Below are positions 44,561 to 56,940 of a DNA stretch of 64,000 nucleotides, piece by piece (positions within the stretch are counted from its first letter, which is position 1; every line of letters starts with the position of its first letter). Origin of the DNA: Gnetum montanum. Its lineage: Eukaryota > Streptophyta > Gnetopsida > Gnetales > Gnetaceae. The translations under genes were made by a program, and so were the position numbers. The stretch covers positions 652,070 through 716,069 of the forward strand of contig MNCI01013751.1 in the NCBI GenBank assembly GCA_015680685.1. Reading direction: 5' to 3'. The notes below the pieces were generated by a model that did no database searches, had not been told where the DNA came from, and saw only the letters and a program-made list of their open reading frames with translations.

Positions 44561-45057
44561 CTTATCCATAATCAGTAGATATGTTGGTATTACTATGATA
44601 TTTAAAAACTAAACTGTGATAACATTGTAAAAAATATACAAGTTAAATCATCATGATTAATTCCATGGTGTGATGGAGGGGTAGGTAGGTGATTCCACTA
44701 TAGTTTTTACAACTTGATGTATAAACTAGTATCAACTTGAAATCATATTTTTATTGTTATTGCAGTGTTGCTTATAGAGTTGAATTTTGAACCTAATGAT
44801 TATAAACAAAAACTCTAAGCATTGATAGATTAGAAATTTGGCATTTCCTCCTATTATGATGAGGATGACTCAATGACTTTCAAGCTTTGAAGTGTTTAGT
44901 CTTCCATTATTCTCTGTTTATTCATGTTTTGAAGAGTGTATTCTCTTTTTAAAATTTCTTTTCATAGTTTCATGCAAATTAGGGTTTCTTTTGGGTTTCC
45001 TCTCTCTAGAGGGCAATAAGATATCTAAGATGGATTGACTTGTGTGTAAATAAAGAC
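44561..45057. other. Unassigned spacer
   Basis: AT-rich sequence between the LINE and the copia element; no gene or repeat recognised. Confidence 0.45.
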
Positions 45058-45081
45058 TGATTTTGAGAGAGAATGAATGGT

Positions 45082-46460
45082 TATAGCCACTTGGTTATCA
45101 CAATAAACTTTCATGGAGTTTCCATAAGGTAGTTTAAGTTCTAAAAGTAACCTTTGTAGCCACATGATTTCACAAATACTTTGAGCCATTGCTTTAAATT
45201 TAGCTTCTACACTCCTCCTTGCAACTACTAATTGCTTCTTACTCTACCATGTAATAAAGTTCCCCCTAACATAGGAGTAGTATCCACTAGTTGATCTTCT
45301 ATCAGTGGGAGATCTTGCCCAATCAGCATCAGTGTAGATGTTGATATCTCTACTATTAGTTTTCTTGAATAACAACCCTTTTCCTAGTATCATTTTGAGA
45401 TATTTGACAAAGCGATAGACTACATCAAGATGATCTTCCCTTGGATTGTTCATAAAATAACTTAGAACACTAATAGAGAAACCTATATCTAGCCAAGTGT
45501 GGGAGAGATAGATTAATTTTCCCACAAGACGCTAATATCTCTCTTTATCAACTGGTGGGCTATCTTCACTTGCTCCTAATTTCTTTGTAGAATCCATAGG
45601 GGTTTCAATAGGTTTACAACCAAGCATTCTTGTTTCCTTTAATAAGTCTAAAATGTAGTTATGTTGAGACACAAATACCTTTTCTTGACTAAGCAATCTC
45701 CAACCTTACAAAATACTTGAGGGATCCTAGGCCCTGGATTTCAAATTTTGTAGCCAGAGATTTCTTTAATCTAAGAATTTCTTCCTAATAGTCTCCCATC
45801 ACAACTATATCATCTACATAAACAATCAAAATTATCCTTTTACCTCTAATTGACTCCTTAAGAGACAAGGTATGATCTACCTAGCATTGGTTGTAACCAA
45901 ACTTCTTCATGGCCTTTGCAAACCTATCAAACCATATTCTAGGAGATTGTTTTAGCCCGTAGAGTGACTTCTTAAGTTTACAGACTTGTTTTGTCTTTTC
46001 AAAACTTTCAAACCTTGGAGGCATGTCCATGTAGACCTATTCTTCAAGATATCCATTGAGAAAAGCATTCTTAACATCAAGTTGGTATAGAGGCTAGTCA
46101 AGATTTGTAGCCATTGAAAGAAGAACTTTGATTGTGTTGAGTTTGGCTACTGAAGCGAATGTCTCTTGACAATCTATCCCATATGACTAAGTAAATCCTC
46201 TAGCAACCAATTGGACCTTGTATCTTTCTATGTTTCCATCAAGATTGTGTTTGATCATTATAATCCATTTGCAGCCTATAGTTTTGTTATTGTCTAGTAG
46301 TGTAGTAACTTCCCATGTTCCATTCTTCTCAAGGGCTCTAATTTTCTCATTCTTGACTAATTTCCATTCTAGATGCTTCAAGAATTCATGAATATTATTG
46401 GGAATGATAGTGGAGACCAAATTAAGTGTGAAGGCCTTGAAAATTGGAGACAAAATTTCA
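45082..46460 (-). pseudogene. copia reverse transcriptase and RNase H
   Basis: 46187-46453 opens the RT domain (EKNGTWEVTTLLDNN, GCKWIIMIKHNLDG, VQLVARGFT). Further left come LKKSLYGLKQSPRIWFDRF and the catalytic box IVYVDDIVVMGDY near 45820. RNase H lies at 45244-45525 (LIYLSHTWLDIGFSISVLS, INIYTDADWARSPTDRRSTS) and continues to 45082 (VEAKFKAMAQSICEIMWLQR, KVYCDNQVAI), where it is cut by the LTR remnant. Frame breaks are numerous. Family activity: RNA-templated DNA synthesis and degradation of the RNA strand. Confidence 0.85.
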
Positions 46461-46599
46461 TAAGAAACAAAGTATGAAGTAGGATGATGAGTGCATGAAT
46501 GAACACATTTTCAAAGAGCAATAGGCCACCCAAGATCATCTAGCAACTTAATAGTATCATAATTAACATCACTATTATCTAGTATTTCAAGGTTTTTGG

Positions 46600-48290
46600 A
46601 GTATAGCTTTGAGTCATGGTTTGGCAAAGGATGTTTTCTTGTCTTTGGTTCATCCTAAAAACTGGGAGAACTTAGAGGAATGACACCTAGATCAGTTTCA
46701 ACTTTAGACTTTGTAGGTTGAGTTGTGTTTGAGGTTTGAGGGTTTGATGGACTCTAACCCAAGGGTACAAGAGAAGGTGGAGACCAAGCAATAGTGGGTT
46801 TGGTTTCAACATTGGATTCCCAAAACTGATATTCTTCAATTGGCTCACTCTCTCCCTAAATTGTAGTTTTTGGGTAATAGGGTTGATCTTCCAAAAAGGT
46901 AACATCCATTGAAACAAAAAATTATGTTTTTGTGGACAATAGAACTTATACCCTTTCTATGTAAGAGAATACCCAAGGAAGAGATATTTTTTGATTTTGG
47001 ATCTAATTCATCTTTATGATGCTGATTTATGTGGACAAAGGAAAAACATTGAAATACCTTTAAAGGAATGGTGGAAATAAGGTGGGAATTTGGAAAGGAT
47101 TCAAGGAATACTTGACACAGTGTTTTGAAGTTTAAAACTTGTGATTGCATTCTATTTATGAGATAAGCAGATGTAAGAACAACTTCCCCCCAAAAATACT
47201 TTGGAACATTTGATGCAATCATGAGAGATCTCGCAACTTCTAATAGGTGTTTGTTTTTCCTTTCTAAAACTCCATTTTGTTGTGGAGTTTCAACACAAGA
47301 GATTTAATGAAAAATTCCATGATCAAGAAGATATTTTCCTAAATGAGAGAAGAAATATTCTTTGGCATTATCAGTTATAAGAATTTGAATTTTACTATTA
47401 AACTAGGTATTAACTATATTATTGAAATTTTGGAAGATTGTCCCCACTTCGGACTTTTCTTTCATAGTGTCCTGAATATGATCATCAATAAATAGAACAA
47501 ATCATTTAGAACACATAACATTTTTTATTTTTGATGGACCCTAAACATCACTATGAACAAGAGCAAACCATTGAGAAGATTTGTAAGGAACACTTTGATA
47601 TGAATTTCAAACATGTTTCAACAGTTGATAGATCTCACAATGGAACAACTTTGGATTTTTATTAACAAATAATGATGGAAATAATTTTGCAAGGTATGGA
47701 AAATTTGCATGACCTAAATGGTAGTGTCATAACATGATTACACTTTTTGTTTTGAGAAAACATGAAGGATGAAACAAAACTCTAAGAAACAAACTTGGTA
47801 GATTGATGTTGCCCCTTTAAGTGCTCTTTACTTTCCAGAAGATAGAGGCCTATAGACAACTTAGCTTTACCAATCATCATCCCTGATTCTAAGTCCTAAA
47901 ATACATAGTTTTGAGAAGTGAACTTAGTGATGCAATTCAAATCACTTGTGAGTTTACTAATAGATAGTAAGTTGCAGTCTAAATTGGGAATTAAGAGAAC
48001 AGATTTCAATGTTATGTCCCTTGAGAGAGAGATCGAACCATATCCTGTCACTTTAGAGTGAGAATCATTGGTAATCTTAATAAAATAATTCTAAGTACAT
48101 GGAACAAAGCTCTCCAAAAAATTCACATTCCCAGTCATGTGATCAGTTGCACTTGAGTCAATAATCCAACAATCTGATCCATCTTTATGAATTATCAGGG
48201 CTTTTCTAATATTACCTTTCTGAGCAATTGAACCTATTCCAATTGTGATACCCAATAGTTGAGATTGGATGGTTTGAGTCATCAATTTTT
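46600..48290 (-). pseudogene. copia protease and integrase
   Basis: The protease is recognised from CWIIDSSATDHMTGNVNFLE (48091-48285); the usual DSG reads DSS. The integrase is seen in 46845-47222 (PKYFWGEVVLTSAYLINRMQ and GILLHRKGISSIV), preceded by decayed core sequence around 47230-47500 (RC text includes a QQNGVLERKN-like word). The ORF 46687-46917 corresponds to the variable linker towards RT. Stops interrupt all parts. Confidence 0.8.
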
Positions 48291-48454
48291 GAAGAGCATA
48301 AATTTGTTCTTTGCTGAATGGAGACTTGGTGGAGACTGATTTTTCTTTCCTAGGGATTGTAGTATGTGTCCATTATGTTGGTGATCTCTCTATCCTTAGG
48401 ATTTATCATCCAGAGGGTATCCATGAAGAGCATAGCATTTGTCTTTCATGTGAC

Positions 48455-49250
48455 CCAATTTTCAATAGTGTTCACACTTGGGTCTTCCTTTCTTTGACTG
48501 GTTCTCACTAGCATTGGCTAATTTCCCTTGTACTTCCATTGCTGAAGGCTCACATACTTGCCCTCCAAGCATAAGTTTCCTCTTGCTCTCTTCATGACAA
48601 AATTCAAAGAAAGCTTCTCGGAGAGAAAGTAGAGGTTTGGTTTCCAAGATGCGACCCTGAACCTCATCAAGACTAGGATTCAATCCCATTAGAAACTTGA
48701 ACACTTTTTTCTTCTCAATGATAGACTTATACTTGACTCCATCATTTGGTCTCTCCCATATCGATCTAACTGTTGCCATTTATGTGATAGGAGATTGAAA
48801 TATTGAATGACATTGAGGTCTCCTTGATAGAAATCATTAAGGTTGCTCTCTATCGCAAATAATTCCAATGTATTTTCTTTATCAAAAAAATATCCTTAGC
48901 TGCTTTCCAAATCTCCTTCACAATTTTGTTGACATAAAGTTCTTACCAAACTCTATCTTCATGGAATTGATCAACCATGGCATCACCATGTTGTTCTCTA
49001 CATACCATGCTTTGAACTTTAGATCCTCCTTCAATGGTGCAACTGAGCCTTTGATGACATAATCATCTTTCCATTTCCCCCTCACATACATTAAAACTAA
49101 TTGGGATAATTATACATAATTAGGACTTGAATGTTTATGGACTATGATAGGAGGAACAAAGGCATTTGAACTGCTTGAATTTGGGAGGGTGGCAATTTTG
49201 GTAATGGGGGTAATTGCAGAAGAAGAATGTTGGGTAGTATTTGCCATGGA
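48455..49250 (-). pseudogene. copia gag
   Basis: Starts near 49246 (MANT, then a Ser/Pro/Thr-rich segment) and reaches 48462-48779, which reads KKKVFKFLMGLNPSLDEVQG and RILETKPLLSLREAFFEFC, the UBN2-type gag core of plant copia elements, then a basic C-terminus with KKGRPKCEHY, probably the start of a CCHC knuckle. It is in the expected place just after the PBS. Confidence 0.8.
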
Positions 49251-49407
49251 TAGAGAATGGTGATAGAGGTTGGAACAGTGTAGGTGAAAACATGATGGTA
49301 GGATTTGAAGAAGAAAAAATAGCGATGAAGAAAGAACAGTTGCATTAGTGGAGAGCTTCTAAATAGGAACCCATTGGAAAAAATTCTCCCTAGGTATTAA
49401 ACCTAAC

Positions 49408-49419
49408 GCTTTGATACCA
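49408..49419 (-). other. copia PBS (tRNA-iMet type)
   Basis: On the minus strand TGGTATCAAAGC, the standard copia PBS complementary to initiator tRNA-Met, 3 nt from the LTR end. Confidence 0.85.
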
Positions 49420-49422
49420 TAA

Positions 49423-49911
49423 TGATTGGTTTTGAGAGAGAATGAATAGTTCTTCTCTTATTCACAAAATGAATAATAATAACAATTATATAGGATTGCT
49501 AGCAAATCTAACAACTAATTGACATCAAAGCTGACAACTAATTAATAGAAAATCTGACAACTAATTAGGCAACTAAATGTCTAAAGAAAAGCACAAAAAA
49601 TAAGAAATAAATCACACTAAATCTAGAAAATATAAATGAAGATATTCTAGGAATGAACTCCAAGAATCATTCTAAACTAAAATCAAAGATTGGGTAAAGT
49701 AGAAAGGGACAAGTTTGGTTTGTGTGTTTTCCACCTTGAACCTTTGGAAAAGCTCAGGTTGCATGGTAGTTTTTGATGGCATCCACAGTAGTTGTTTTGA
49801 TGGGGAAAGTGTAGTAGGAGTGGTAGCCAAAGTTCTAGTTGTGGAGCTACTAGGCTATCAAAAGTATGAATCACAGAATAAATAATTGGACTGATTTTAG
49901 AGATTGTAACA
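49423..49911 (-). repeat. copia 5' LTR
   Basis: The plus-strand start TGATTGGTTTTGAGAGAG adjoins the PBS. The outer end is placed at GATTGTAACA (49911), giving TGTTACAATC at the element's 5' end. The outer boundary is a guess, because no second full LTR remains. Confidence 0.55.
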
Positions 49912-51840
49912 TATTATTTCAAACTAGAAAAGTTGAGTTGGTTAAAATACTGAATACATGAATGTGTTAGACTTCACACACATTGGTTTCAAGTATTCAA
50001 CTTGATTTATTTATTAGAAACTTGTCTTTAAACAAGGAAATAATTTTTTAATTTAAAAATAACATTTGAAGTTTAACAATAATTATTTATTAGAGCTTAT
50101 TAGAATCTTTTCAATGCTTGTTCAGAAAACATGGGTTGTCAAGATAATTATGGCAATATTGAGATAAAATATGGAGATATTTTGCAATGTTTGGTAGAGT
50201 AGGAAGTGATGGTAAATTTTTCAATTACATGCTTGTATTATTATATTGCACATTCCTCTTCCTAACATCTATGTACATTTGAAAACTTACAAGGGCAAGA
50301 GATAGTGTTTAAATGCTAGAAGAGAGTCAATCTTGGGGGTAAGTACTTGCTTATTTAAATCTAAAAGAGTAGATGGCATGATATATTTTTTTACAGTAGA
50401 TTCTTAAAATTTTTATTATTCTCTTTTCCACTTTTATTTAATACCTCGATCAACCCTTTTTTAGGTTAAAAAACCAACCCCCGAATTTTTAGGAGATGGT
50501 TACTAGCATATTTAAGCTTTGTCACCTTTTTATTTGAAGATATATCATTTCTTATGTATTTGATTATGTTTTTCTAACAATAATTTTTAAATAGAGAGAC
50601 AACCTTGGTTTCACAACATTTTCAAGAGGAAACCATTGGTCAAAATATGGGATTGTAAACACACAATTGTTTTACACTATTGAAGTTGAACAACCTTGAA
50701 TTGGGTTTTGTTGGTCTGATTGTGTAGATATTGATGGATCAAAAAATATATGTGATTTGGGATTAATTAATTGAAAAGCTCATGGAATAGTTTTTAAAAT
50801 AAATTTTTAGGGTTCACATGAATTTAATGTCAAGATGTTAGTTTTTAGGCTCTTCCTATAGGGATAATGAGATGGAAGTTTTGCTATTAATGCTTAAATT
50901 TTTTTCTGTAACAAGTAATTTGAATGCTTATTATATTTTCATTTTTCCATAACTATCATTTTTAGATTTAGTTGTCATCATCTAGAGGCTTAATGCTCAT
51001 CCTACTAGGGTAGGTCCCAGGAGCATTGGTGGATAAGCAAAAGTATAGCCTCTTTTTGAGTGGCTACACTCAAGTTCAAACCCCTATCTTTCAACTTGAA
51101 AACCAAGCACATTACTAGCACTTCAAATGGTTGTCTTTTGCCCTTTTTATATTCTCAAACAATTTAATGAAGGTTAAGTTTTCAAACTAAGAAAAGATAA
51201 GGATTTTCTTTTGGTGCAAGTGGTAGAAGCTCTAAAACATAAATTAAGAATAGTATCTTAATTTTCATTGTGACTCTTGCCTTATGATATAGTGCTGTAT
51301 AATTACATGTGAATGTCAAAAATGCAACATAAACATGTAATTCAAAATTGAAACTTGCTCAATGACATGGAGATTATAATTATGTTGATATGAGATCAAT
51401 GACATGGAGATTATAATTATGTTGATATGAGATATTTTTACCAAAAATGCTTGCATCCATTATAGTCATTTTGTTGGAAATGTGATAGATGCCATATGAT
51501 GTCATTACAACTTGACTTCTATCAATGCGTTTTGAAATCATATCTATTTGCATAATAACAAGTCCTTGAGATATTTTTTGATGATATGATGGGTTGGCTC
51601 ACCATGTAAACAAGTGCATTGAATTCAGATGTTTCAATTTATTTTCATGAATTTTGGCTTTCATGATCTAGTTGACATTGGTGGGTTTGTAAATATTCTT
51701 ATCATTAAATGGAAGGCCATGAGTTTGATTTTCTTGGTAGGGATAGACCATTAGTGCATACCTTACTAGTGATAGCTTTTGGTTTATTTATCTAAAGGTC
51801 TTTGCATTTCAGCATCTCCACCTAGCTACATGTGGAAAAT
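49912..51840. other. Unassigned AT-rich DNA
   Basis: No gene or clear transposon ends. 51035-51085 has A- and B-box-like words (TTGGTGGATAAGC, AAGTTCAAACCCC) and might be a SINE head. Confidence 0.4.
51359..51432. repeat. 37-bp exact tandem duplication
   Basis: TCAATGACATGGAGATTATA and the following 17 bases occur twice in a row (51359 and 51396) with no mismatch. Confidence 0.9.
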
Positions 51841-51849
51841 AGTAAGATC

Positions 51850-52013
51850 CAATCCACTCTCATGATCTTGATTAGATATGGTTTTAAAATTTCTTTCATG
51901 GATTGTTTTTCTTAATAAAAAATCTATAACTCAATGATGCCAATTAGTATCAAACCTATGACCTAGGCTTTCTAGACCAAGACTCTTACCTCTAAGTTAA
52001 CACCTCATTGCAT
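51850..52013 (-). mobile_element. tRNA-headed SINE, minus strand (second copy)
   Basis: Minus-strand head with AATGAGGTGTTAACTTAG, AGAGGTAAGA and the B-box-like ATAGGTTTGATACT. It is like the SINE at 13200-13397 and abuts the LINE 3' end. Confidence 0.55.
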
Positions 52014-52500
52014 CTTCATCATCCTAGCCTTATTTTAACTATATGGGGTTAACAAGATGAATTATTTTTTACCTTTCACTTGTATTAAGAGCTAAATAAA
52101 TATGAATATTAAAATCTAGCATGTTTTTCCTTATGCTAGAAAATCATGTATGTCTAGGTATACCTTTTTGTTATTTTCTCTTGACTTTTATTAAATGAAC
52201 TTTTTTGATAGGTGCATTCCCTAGCCATTTTAGCACATGGCCTAATCATATAAGATGACTTTCCTTACTCTTCTCATCTATAATTGCTACTCCCAAACTT
52301 TGTCTAATATGAGAGGAGTTTATTAAATCTTTCTTAGTTGTACCCAACATCCACCTTAGCATTCACATCTCTACCACAAGTATGTGTTCAGCCTAATGCC
52401 ATTTGATAAGTCAACATTTGATGCCACAAAGGATTGTAGGTCTAATAGTAGTTTGGTAGAACTTTCCTTATCTTTTCATTTAGTATATGATGACTTTATT
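52014..52500 (-). pseudogene. RTE-like LINE 3' end fragment
   Basis: Parallel to 18949-19330. It shows the CATCTTCATCATCCTAGCC tail, the TATATGGGGTTAACAAG motif, and minus-strand C-terminal LINE text around GVAIIDEK and RPTILCGIK. Strongly 5'-truncated. Confidence 0.7.
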
Positions 52501-52849
52501 ATTTTCCAATAGTCATGTTTATGATCAATGAAAAATTTATGGATGGAATCAATTATATAAATTCATGGTTACAAGGCCATAGTATGAATTAGGTAGGAAT
52601 ACTTCATGTTCCACTCTTTTCGTAGAAAATCTTAGTCCAACATGGACTGAATAGGAAATGATTAAAGTGTTTTCAAGGTAAAATCAATGTTTATTCTATG
52701 TGTGTTCAAAGCATGTTAGTTCCATGGTGTGAAAATTTTATTTTTCTTATAGTTTTCACTCAATATTAGCTTTTACTTATTTTTCCTACTTATGTATAAG
52801 GTTGAAAGGTTTTAAAAGTTTGACAATGCAGGATAAAGGTGGTGGCCCT
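52501..52849. other. Unassigned spacer
   Basis: AT-rich; no gene or repeat recognised. Confidence 0.4.
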
Positions 52850-53948
52850 ATTGTGTTTATAGACTATTGAACAAAAATAGCAAGTGGAACCCAATGGCGA
52901 GCTGCAAGAGTAGTAGAAACAATAACAACAACAACAACAATAGCAAGTTCCACCACTACCGTCGCAAGACTATAGACCATCAATGAGTCATTTTTAATAG
53001 ATTGCAAAGACTATCAATTAGGGAATAAGGGAGGAGGCCAACCTCTATAGAGTTATTGATAATTCTATACAACTAATAGTTTTCTCTATCCTATGAATGG
53101 ATAGATCTCATGGTAGTTAGGAGGAAATTTCCAATGTTTACAATAGATCTCATGGAATGTTGCATCATTCCAAGTGGTGTTAGAAACTAGAGAGGAAGCC
53201 ATAGTTATGGCAATGTAGCACCAAGATGCAATGGGAGAAACTAAAGTGATAATGGATCACATCAAAGAGTTTTTCAATGTACCTCTTGTGCCACCAGTAG
53301 ATGTAACTAGAGCCAAAGATGCTCAAATGTTAGTTGGAACCTGAATGACTCCTAGAGATCATGAAGATGTGCTAGAATGACTGCTGCAAATTAGATAGGT
53401 GGTGACAAAACTTTTTGGCATCCCAAGTGATTTCATTGCAATGTAGTTAGAGATGACTACCACAAAGGGTAAGCTAGTCATGGTAAAAACTAGGGCAAAG
53501 CATGCAAAGAATGAAATCCTCAAATTACAAGAAGAGCTTACATCCTTGAGAGTTGAATGCAAACATCACATGTAATTCATTGCACATGACCAGCTAGAGA
53601 AATTTAAAACCAAATAAATGAATTGCCTGATTAAGCAAAATAAAGAAAATGGAGAATGAGAAGGAGAAAGCGGTGTGGAATTCCTTAGTAACTAAAACCT
53701 AAACGTATGCACATGTTAAGGCACTCATCATAGCCCAAGAAGAGAACAAGTAGCTTGTTAAAGATAATATGCAGTTGACCATTGTGGAGAAACAAAAGAA
53801 CATCTTAAAGGAAATCATCAACTAGTTAAGAGAATAATTGGTGAGGGTTAACCAAGACATGAGCCATCTTGCACCAGAAAATAGAATCCTCTTAATAGAG
53901 GAGGTACATGCTATCCACTAGAAATTAACTATTGAAATAATCACATGG
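52850..53948 (+). pseudogene. Extra ORF of Athila-type element, third copy (partial)
   Basis: A decayed reading includes a Gln run (CAA repeat at 52918-52943), PPLPSQDYRPSMSHF, an ETREEAIVMAM word followed by HQD, KVIMDHIKEFFNVPL, and a coiled-coil part with KHAKNEILKLQEELTSLRVE. These follow the same order as 39560-40600 and as the minus-strand copy at 5880-3960. It stops at the assembly gap. Confidence 0.65.
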
Positions 53949-54045
53949 NNNNNNNNNNNNNNNNNNNNNNNNNNNNNNNNNNNCCATGTGATTATTTCAA
54001 TAGTTAATTTCTAGTGGATAGCATGTACCTCCTCTATTAAGAGGA
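53887..54045. repeat. Perfect 62-bp inverted repeat around an assembly gap
   Basis: 53887-53948 is the exact reverse complement of 53984-54045; the 35 bases between (53949-53983) are N. A single N at 54046 then marks the first base of the LTR. Such an exact palindrome next to a gap is most likely an assembly artefact. Confidence 0.9.
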
Positions 54046-55780
54046 NGTAGCGATCGAAAATGTCGGTGGCTGGAAAACACTGGGGGGTCGTTGGGTGCGA
54101 CAGTTTTGACCCTGTATCCGTGAGAGGGCTGTGCTAGGTATATGCAGACATAGGGTACCCTGAACAGTCTAGTCGATTAGACAAGGACTTACATTGACGT
54201 CAATATATCCTTTTGTGACATTAATAATGCGAAATGCGAGATAATGCTTGAAGGTAAATAAAGCAGAAAAGAAGCTTATGAAAATTGCGACGATAATGCG
54301 AAATAATGCTTGAAGATGAATAAAATAGAAAACTAATGCGAAACGAGACAATATGCAAGAAATAAAGTACAGTGTAGTTAGAAACATGCACTGCTTCGAA
54401 GCTACAAACTTGCTCAGTCAAGGTGGATACAACCAGTTGCACAGTGTGGCGGAGTGTAGAGATCTCGAGAGTAACCAGAATGTGTCGAGCAAAGGGGCTT
54501 ATGCACTTGGATGCGAACTTGAATACAAGCAATGCAGGATTCTACCAAGGTGGTAAAATGGAGACGGGACCTTACACCAGTTGAGAAAGACTCACTGTTT
54601 GCAGTGTCAAATAGAGAGACCTTTTGTTACAATGCCCGAGAGAGGAGGAGTTCTCAGAATTCAACAAGTTCACACCACTTGGAAGCTATTTTTATTTCAA
54701 GGAAATGTGGACTTTTTAAGTGTTGCCAATTTTTAAAAATGTCAGACTTCTCAAAATTTTAGACCTTTCAAGAATTTCCTACCTTTCAAAAATTTATGGA
54801 CCCTTTTACGTGCTGTTTGCTAGGGTATTTATAGGATTGAAGGTAAGCCAAAAGGGAAAATTTTGAATGCTACGTGCCTCAGGCCTATGCTGTCTTGTTG
54901 GCACCACTTATGCTATCTATGACCGTTGGACCTGCAAGACCGTTGTGATGCGATCCTATCATGTAATAATTGCGAGTCTGCCATGCCATAATTGCACCGT
55001 CAGCATCTAGAGACATGTGCCAATGATCCAATTAGGTGGAGTACATTGATGTTGCACAACCACTTGCCTACCTTGCTGTGCTTTGTGAAATAGCATGCCT
55101 GGCATAGTGTAACACCTTATCGCACGTTCTGCTATCTGTTATATGCTTGCTACATTATGCTATGCTACGTAGCATAACAACTTACCTTAGTCACAAAATT
55201 TTCACCGATTTGCAAACTTTGTTCCCTACGAGGCAGGTCTTGCGAACCCTGTTGACTCTGCCCTTTGAGCTGCCCTCTGTCTCTTTCGCAGGATTTCTAC
55301 GCCTCGCTACACCATGTAGCTCAATGTAGCGTAGTAGCAGACATGGTCCGCTGCTTCTTGACAGAAAGGGACATCGTTGTAGACTTCAAAATTGGGTGAA
55401 GGGAGTGGGTAGTGAAGCCGTTGCTATGCTATGCTATGTGGCATAGCGTAGCATTTCATTCTGCCATCATTTTCTAAAGCTTGCTACGCTACATAGTGTA
55501 GCAGACTTTGTGACTTAGAAAACTTGCTAAACTATCTTTTGTGCATCTAGAATGTTGCTGCCAACTCTACGTGATTTTCCTGAGTAGGCTGTCGGCTTGG
55601 TAGGCTACTTTGATGGACAGGCAAGGTGACGTAGAACCTGTCCATGCTTAAAGTAGAAAATTTGCCGAACTGGCTAGCCTAAACTCAGAACATTTGCCTC
55701 TTGATGAATTACCATGGTGCTATGCTGACTGCAGGAACCTGGTGAAGCAAGAATGACCCTAGATTTTTTAGGGTGTTTCA
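54046..55780 (-). repeat. 3' LTR of minus-strand Tat-type element
   Basis: Plus-strand start (N)GTAGCGATCG and end GGGTGTTTCA, so TGAAACACC...TACA on its own strand; 1735 bp. A TATAAATAC box on the minus strand lies near 54828-54836. Palindromes built from TGCTACG/CGTAGCA occur at 55162-55175, 55427-55453 and 55482-55503. Confidence 0.8.
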
Positions 55781-56735
55781 TTAGTCCCTCTTTGTCGATG
55801 TCTAGAGACCAGGCTCGATAGATGTTGGCAAAGAACACGAAACACCGCAGTAGATGAAATGCTAAGGCTATCGCTTGGTGAGTGTCTAGACATTGCTTGA
55901 CTGCACTTGAGAGTGTTGCATAGGTTCTACAGAGGTTAAGGTAGAGAGAAAAGATGATGTTTAGTGGAGTCCCTTGTCGGAGTGTTCTGAGGGGCTCATT
56001 TCTATTTTCATCTTTGACTGGCACTGTTCTTCAACCTTTTGTAGGATGACTACCTTCCATATGGTGAGTTGTGTTACACACGTCATGGAACATGAACCCT
56101 CTAATAGCCATGCTAGTCAAGGTACTCGTCTTGTGACGCTGTAGCATTTGCTCCTATAGCGAGATGTACCCGTGGGGGCTAAGGTCTTGTTGGCTGTTGG
56201 CATTGTTGTTACTCTTTGGCATTGTTGCTGGTGTGAGGTGCCTAAAGCAGGAAGGCCAGAAGTGGCCTTAGCAACACCGGCATGGAGGAGTTGGCCTTTG
56301 AGACCTCAGGGGTCGTTGTGGGTGCTGATGCACTAGAATCCCCGCCAAGGACATGCATGCTTAGTTTAGCTATGGGATCAGTTACCACATAGCTAAATGT
56401 CATGCAAGCTGAGGTGTTGGTGAGGGATTGAAGAGCAACAATATTGTGGATAGGCCACAATATTGTCAACACCACAGAAGCGGTAACCAGCCCAGGAACT
56501 ACCATTAGGGTGGTGGGCCGTGGCGACGGTAGATTCAAAGGGCCCATGTGACATTGTACGACATCTTCGAAGGGTCAGTATAACACCAAGGGTTGCGGCA
56601 CCACACATGTTCTAGACCATGTTCTCCTTGCATTGAGAATTGCATCTTGGAGCTGCTATGCCCACCCATACATCGGTATCACGCCCCTTCATTCGACGTG
56701 TGTCTGGTGGTGGTGCATGCTGAGGATGCGACACG
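55781..56735 (-). other. 3' untranslated region and PPT
   Basis: Lies between LTR and integrase. A minus-strand ORF 56242-56547 with a hydrophobic start (LMVVPGLVTASVVLTILW) is unrecognised. Confidence 0.45.
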
Positions 56736-56905
56736 AACCCAGTTTAAGGTCTTGGTAGACCGTGTGCTGATTTAGGGTCTCAGTAGACCAATGTGCTAAT
56801 TTAAGGTCCCAACAAACTGTACATGCTAGTTTATTACCGTAGAAAATAACTACTGCTAGTTTAATGCCATAGCAGGTGTTGCTTGATGCCACTAGTTTAT
56901 CATCA
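56736..56905 (-). repeat. Dispersed motif array downstream of integrase
   Basis: Six degenerate copies of CTAGTTTAAGGTC...GTAGACC (plus-strand reading), the reverse complement of the motif at 33715-34250. Confidence 0.65.
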
Positions 56906-56940
56906 CTACGGATGCTGCTCGGTGCTGTTGCCATGGTGCT

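Larger units (their letters stand above)
45058..49911 (-). mobile_element. Ty1-copia element, 3' end deleted
   Basis: On the minus strand: 5' LTR (49423-49911), PBS (49408-49419), gag, protease, integrase, RT and RNase H. The RNase H runs directly into a 24-bp remnant of the LTR end (45058-45081, TGATTTTGAGAGAGAATGAA), so the 3' part of pol, the PPT and most of the 3' LTR are deleted. No target duplication is evident. Confidence 0.8.

Noticed and set aside
56242-56547. Hydrophobic minus-strand ORF between integrase and LTR
   Set aside because: No similarity recognised; sequence looks like ordinary 3' untranslated region, and the ORF could be chance.
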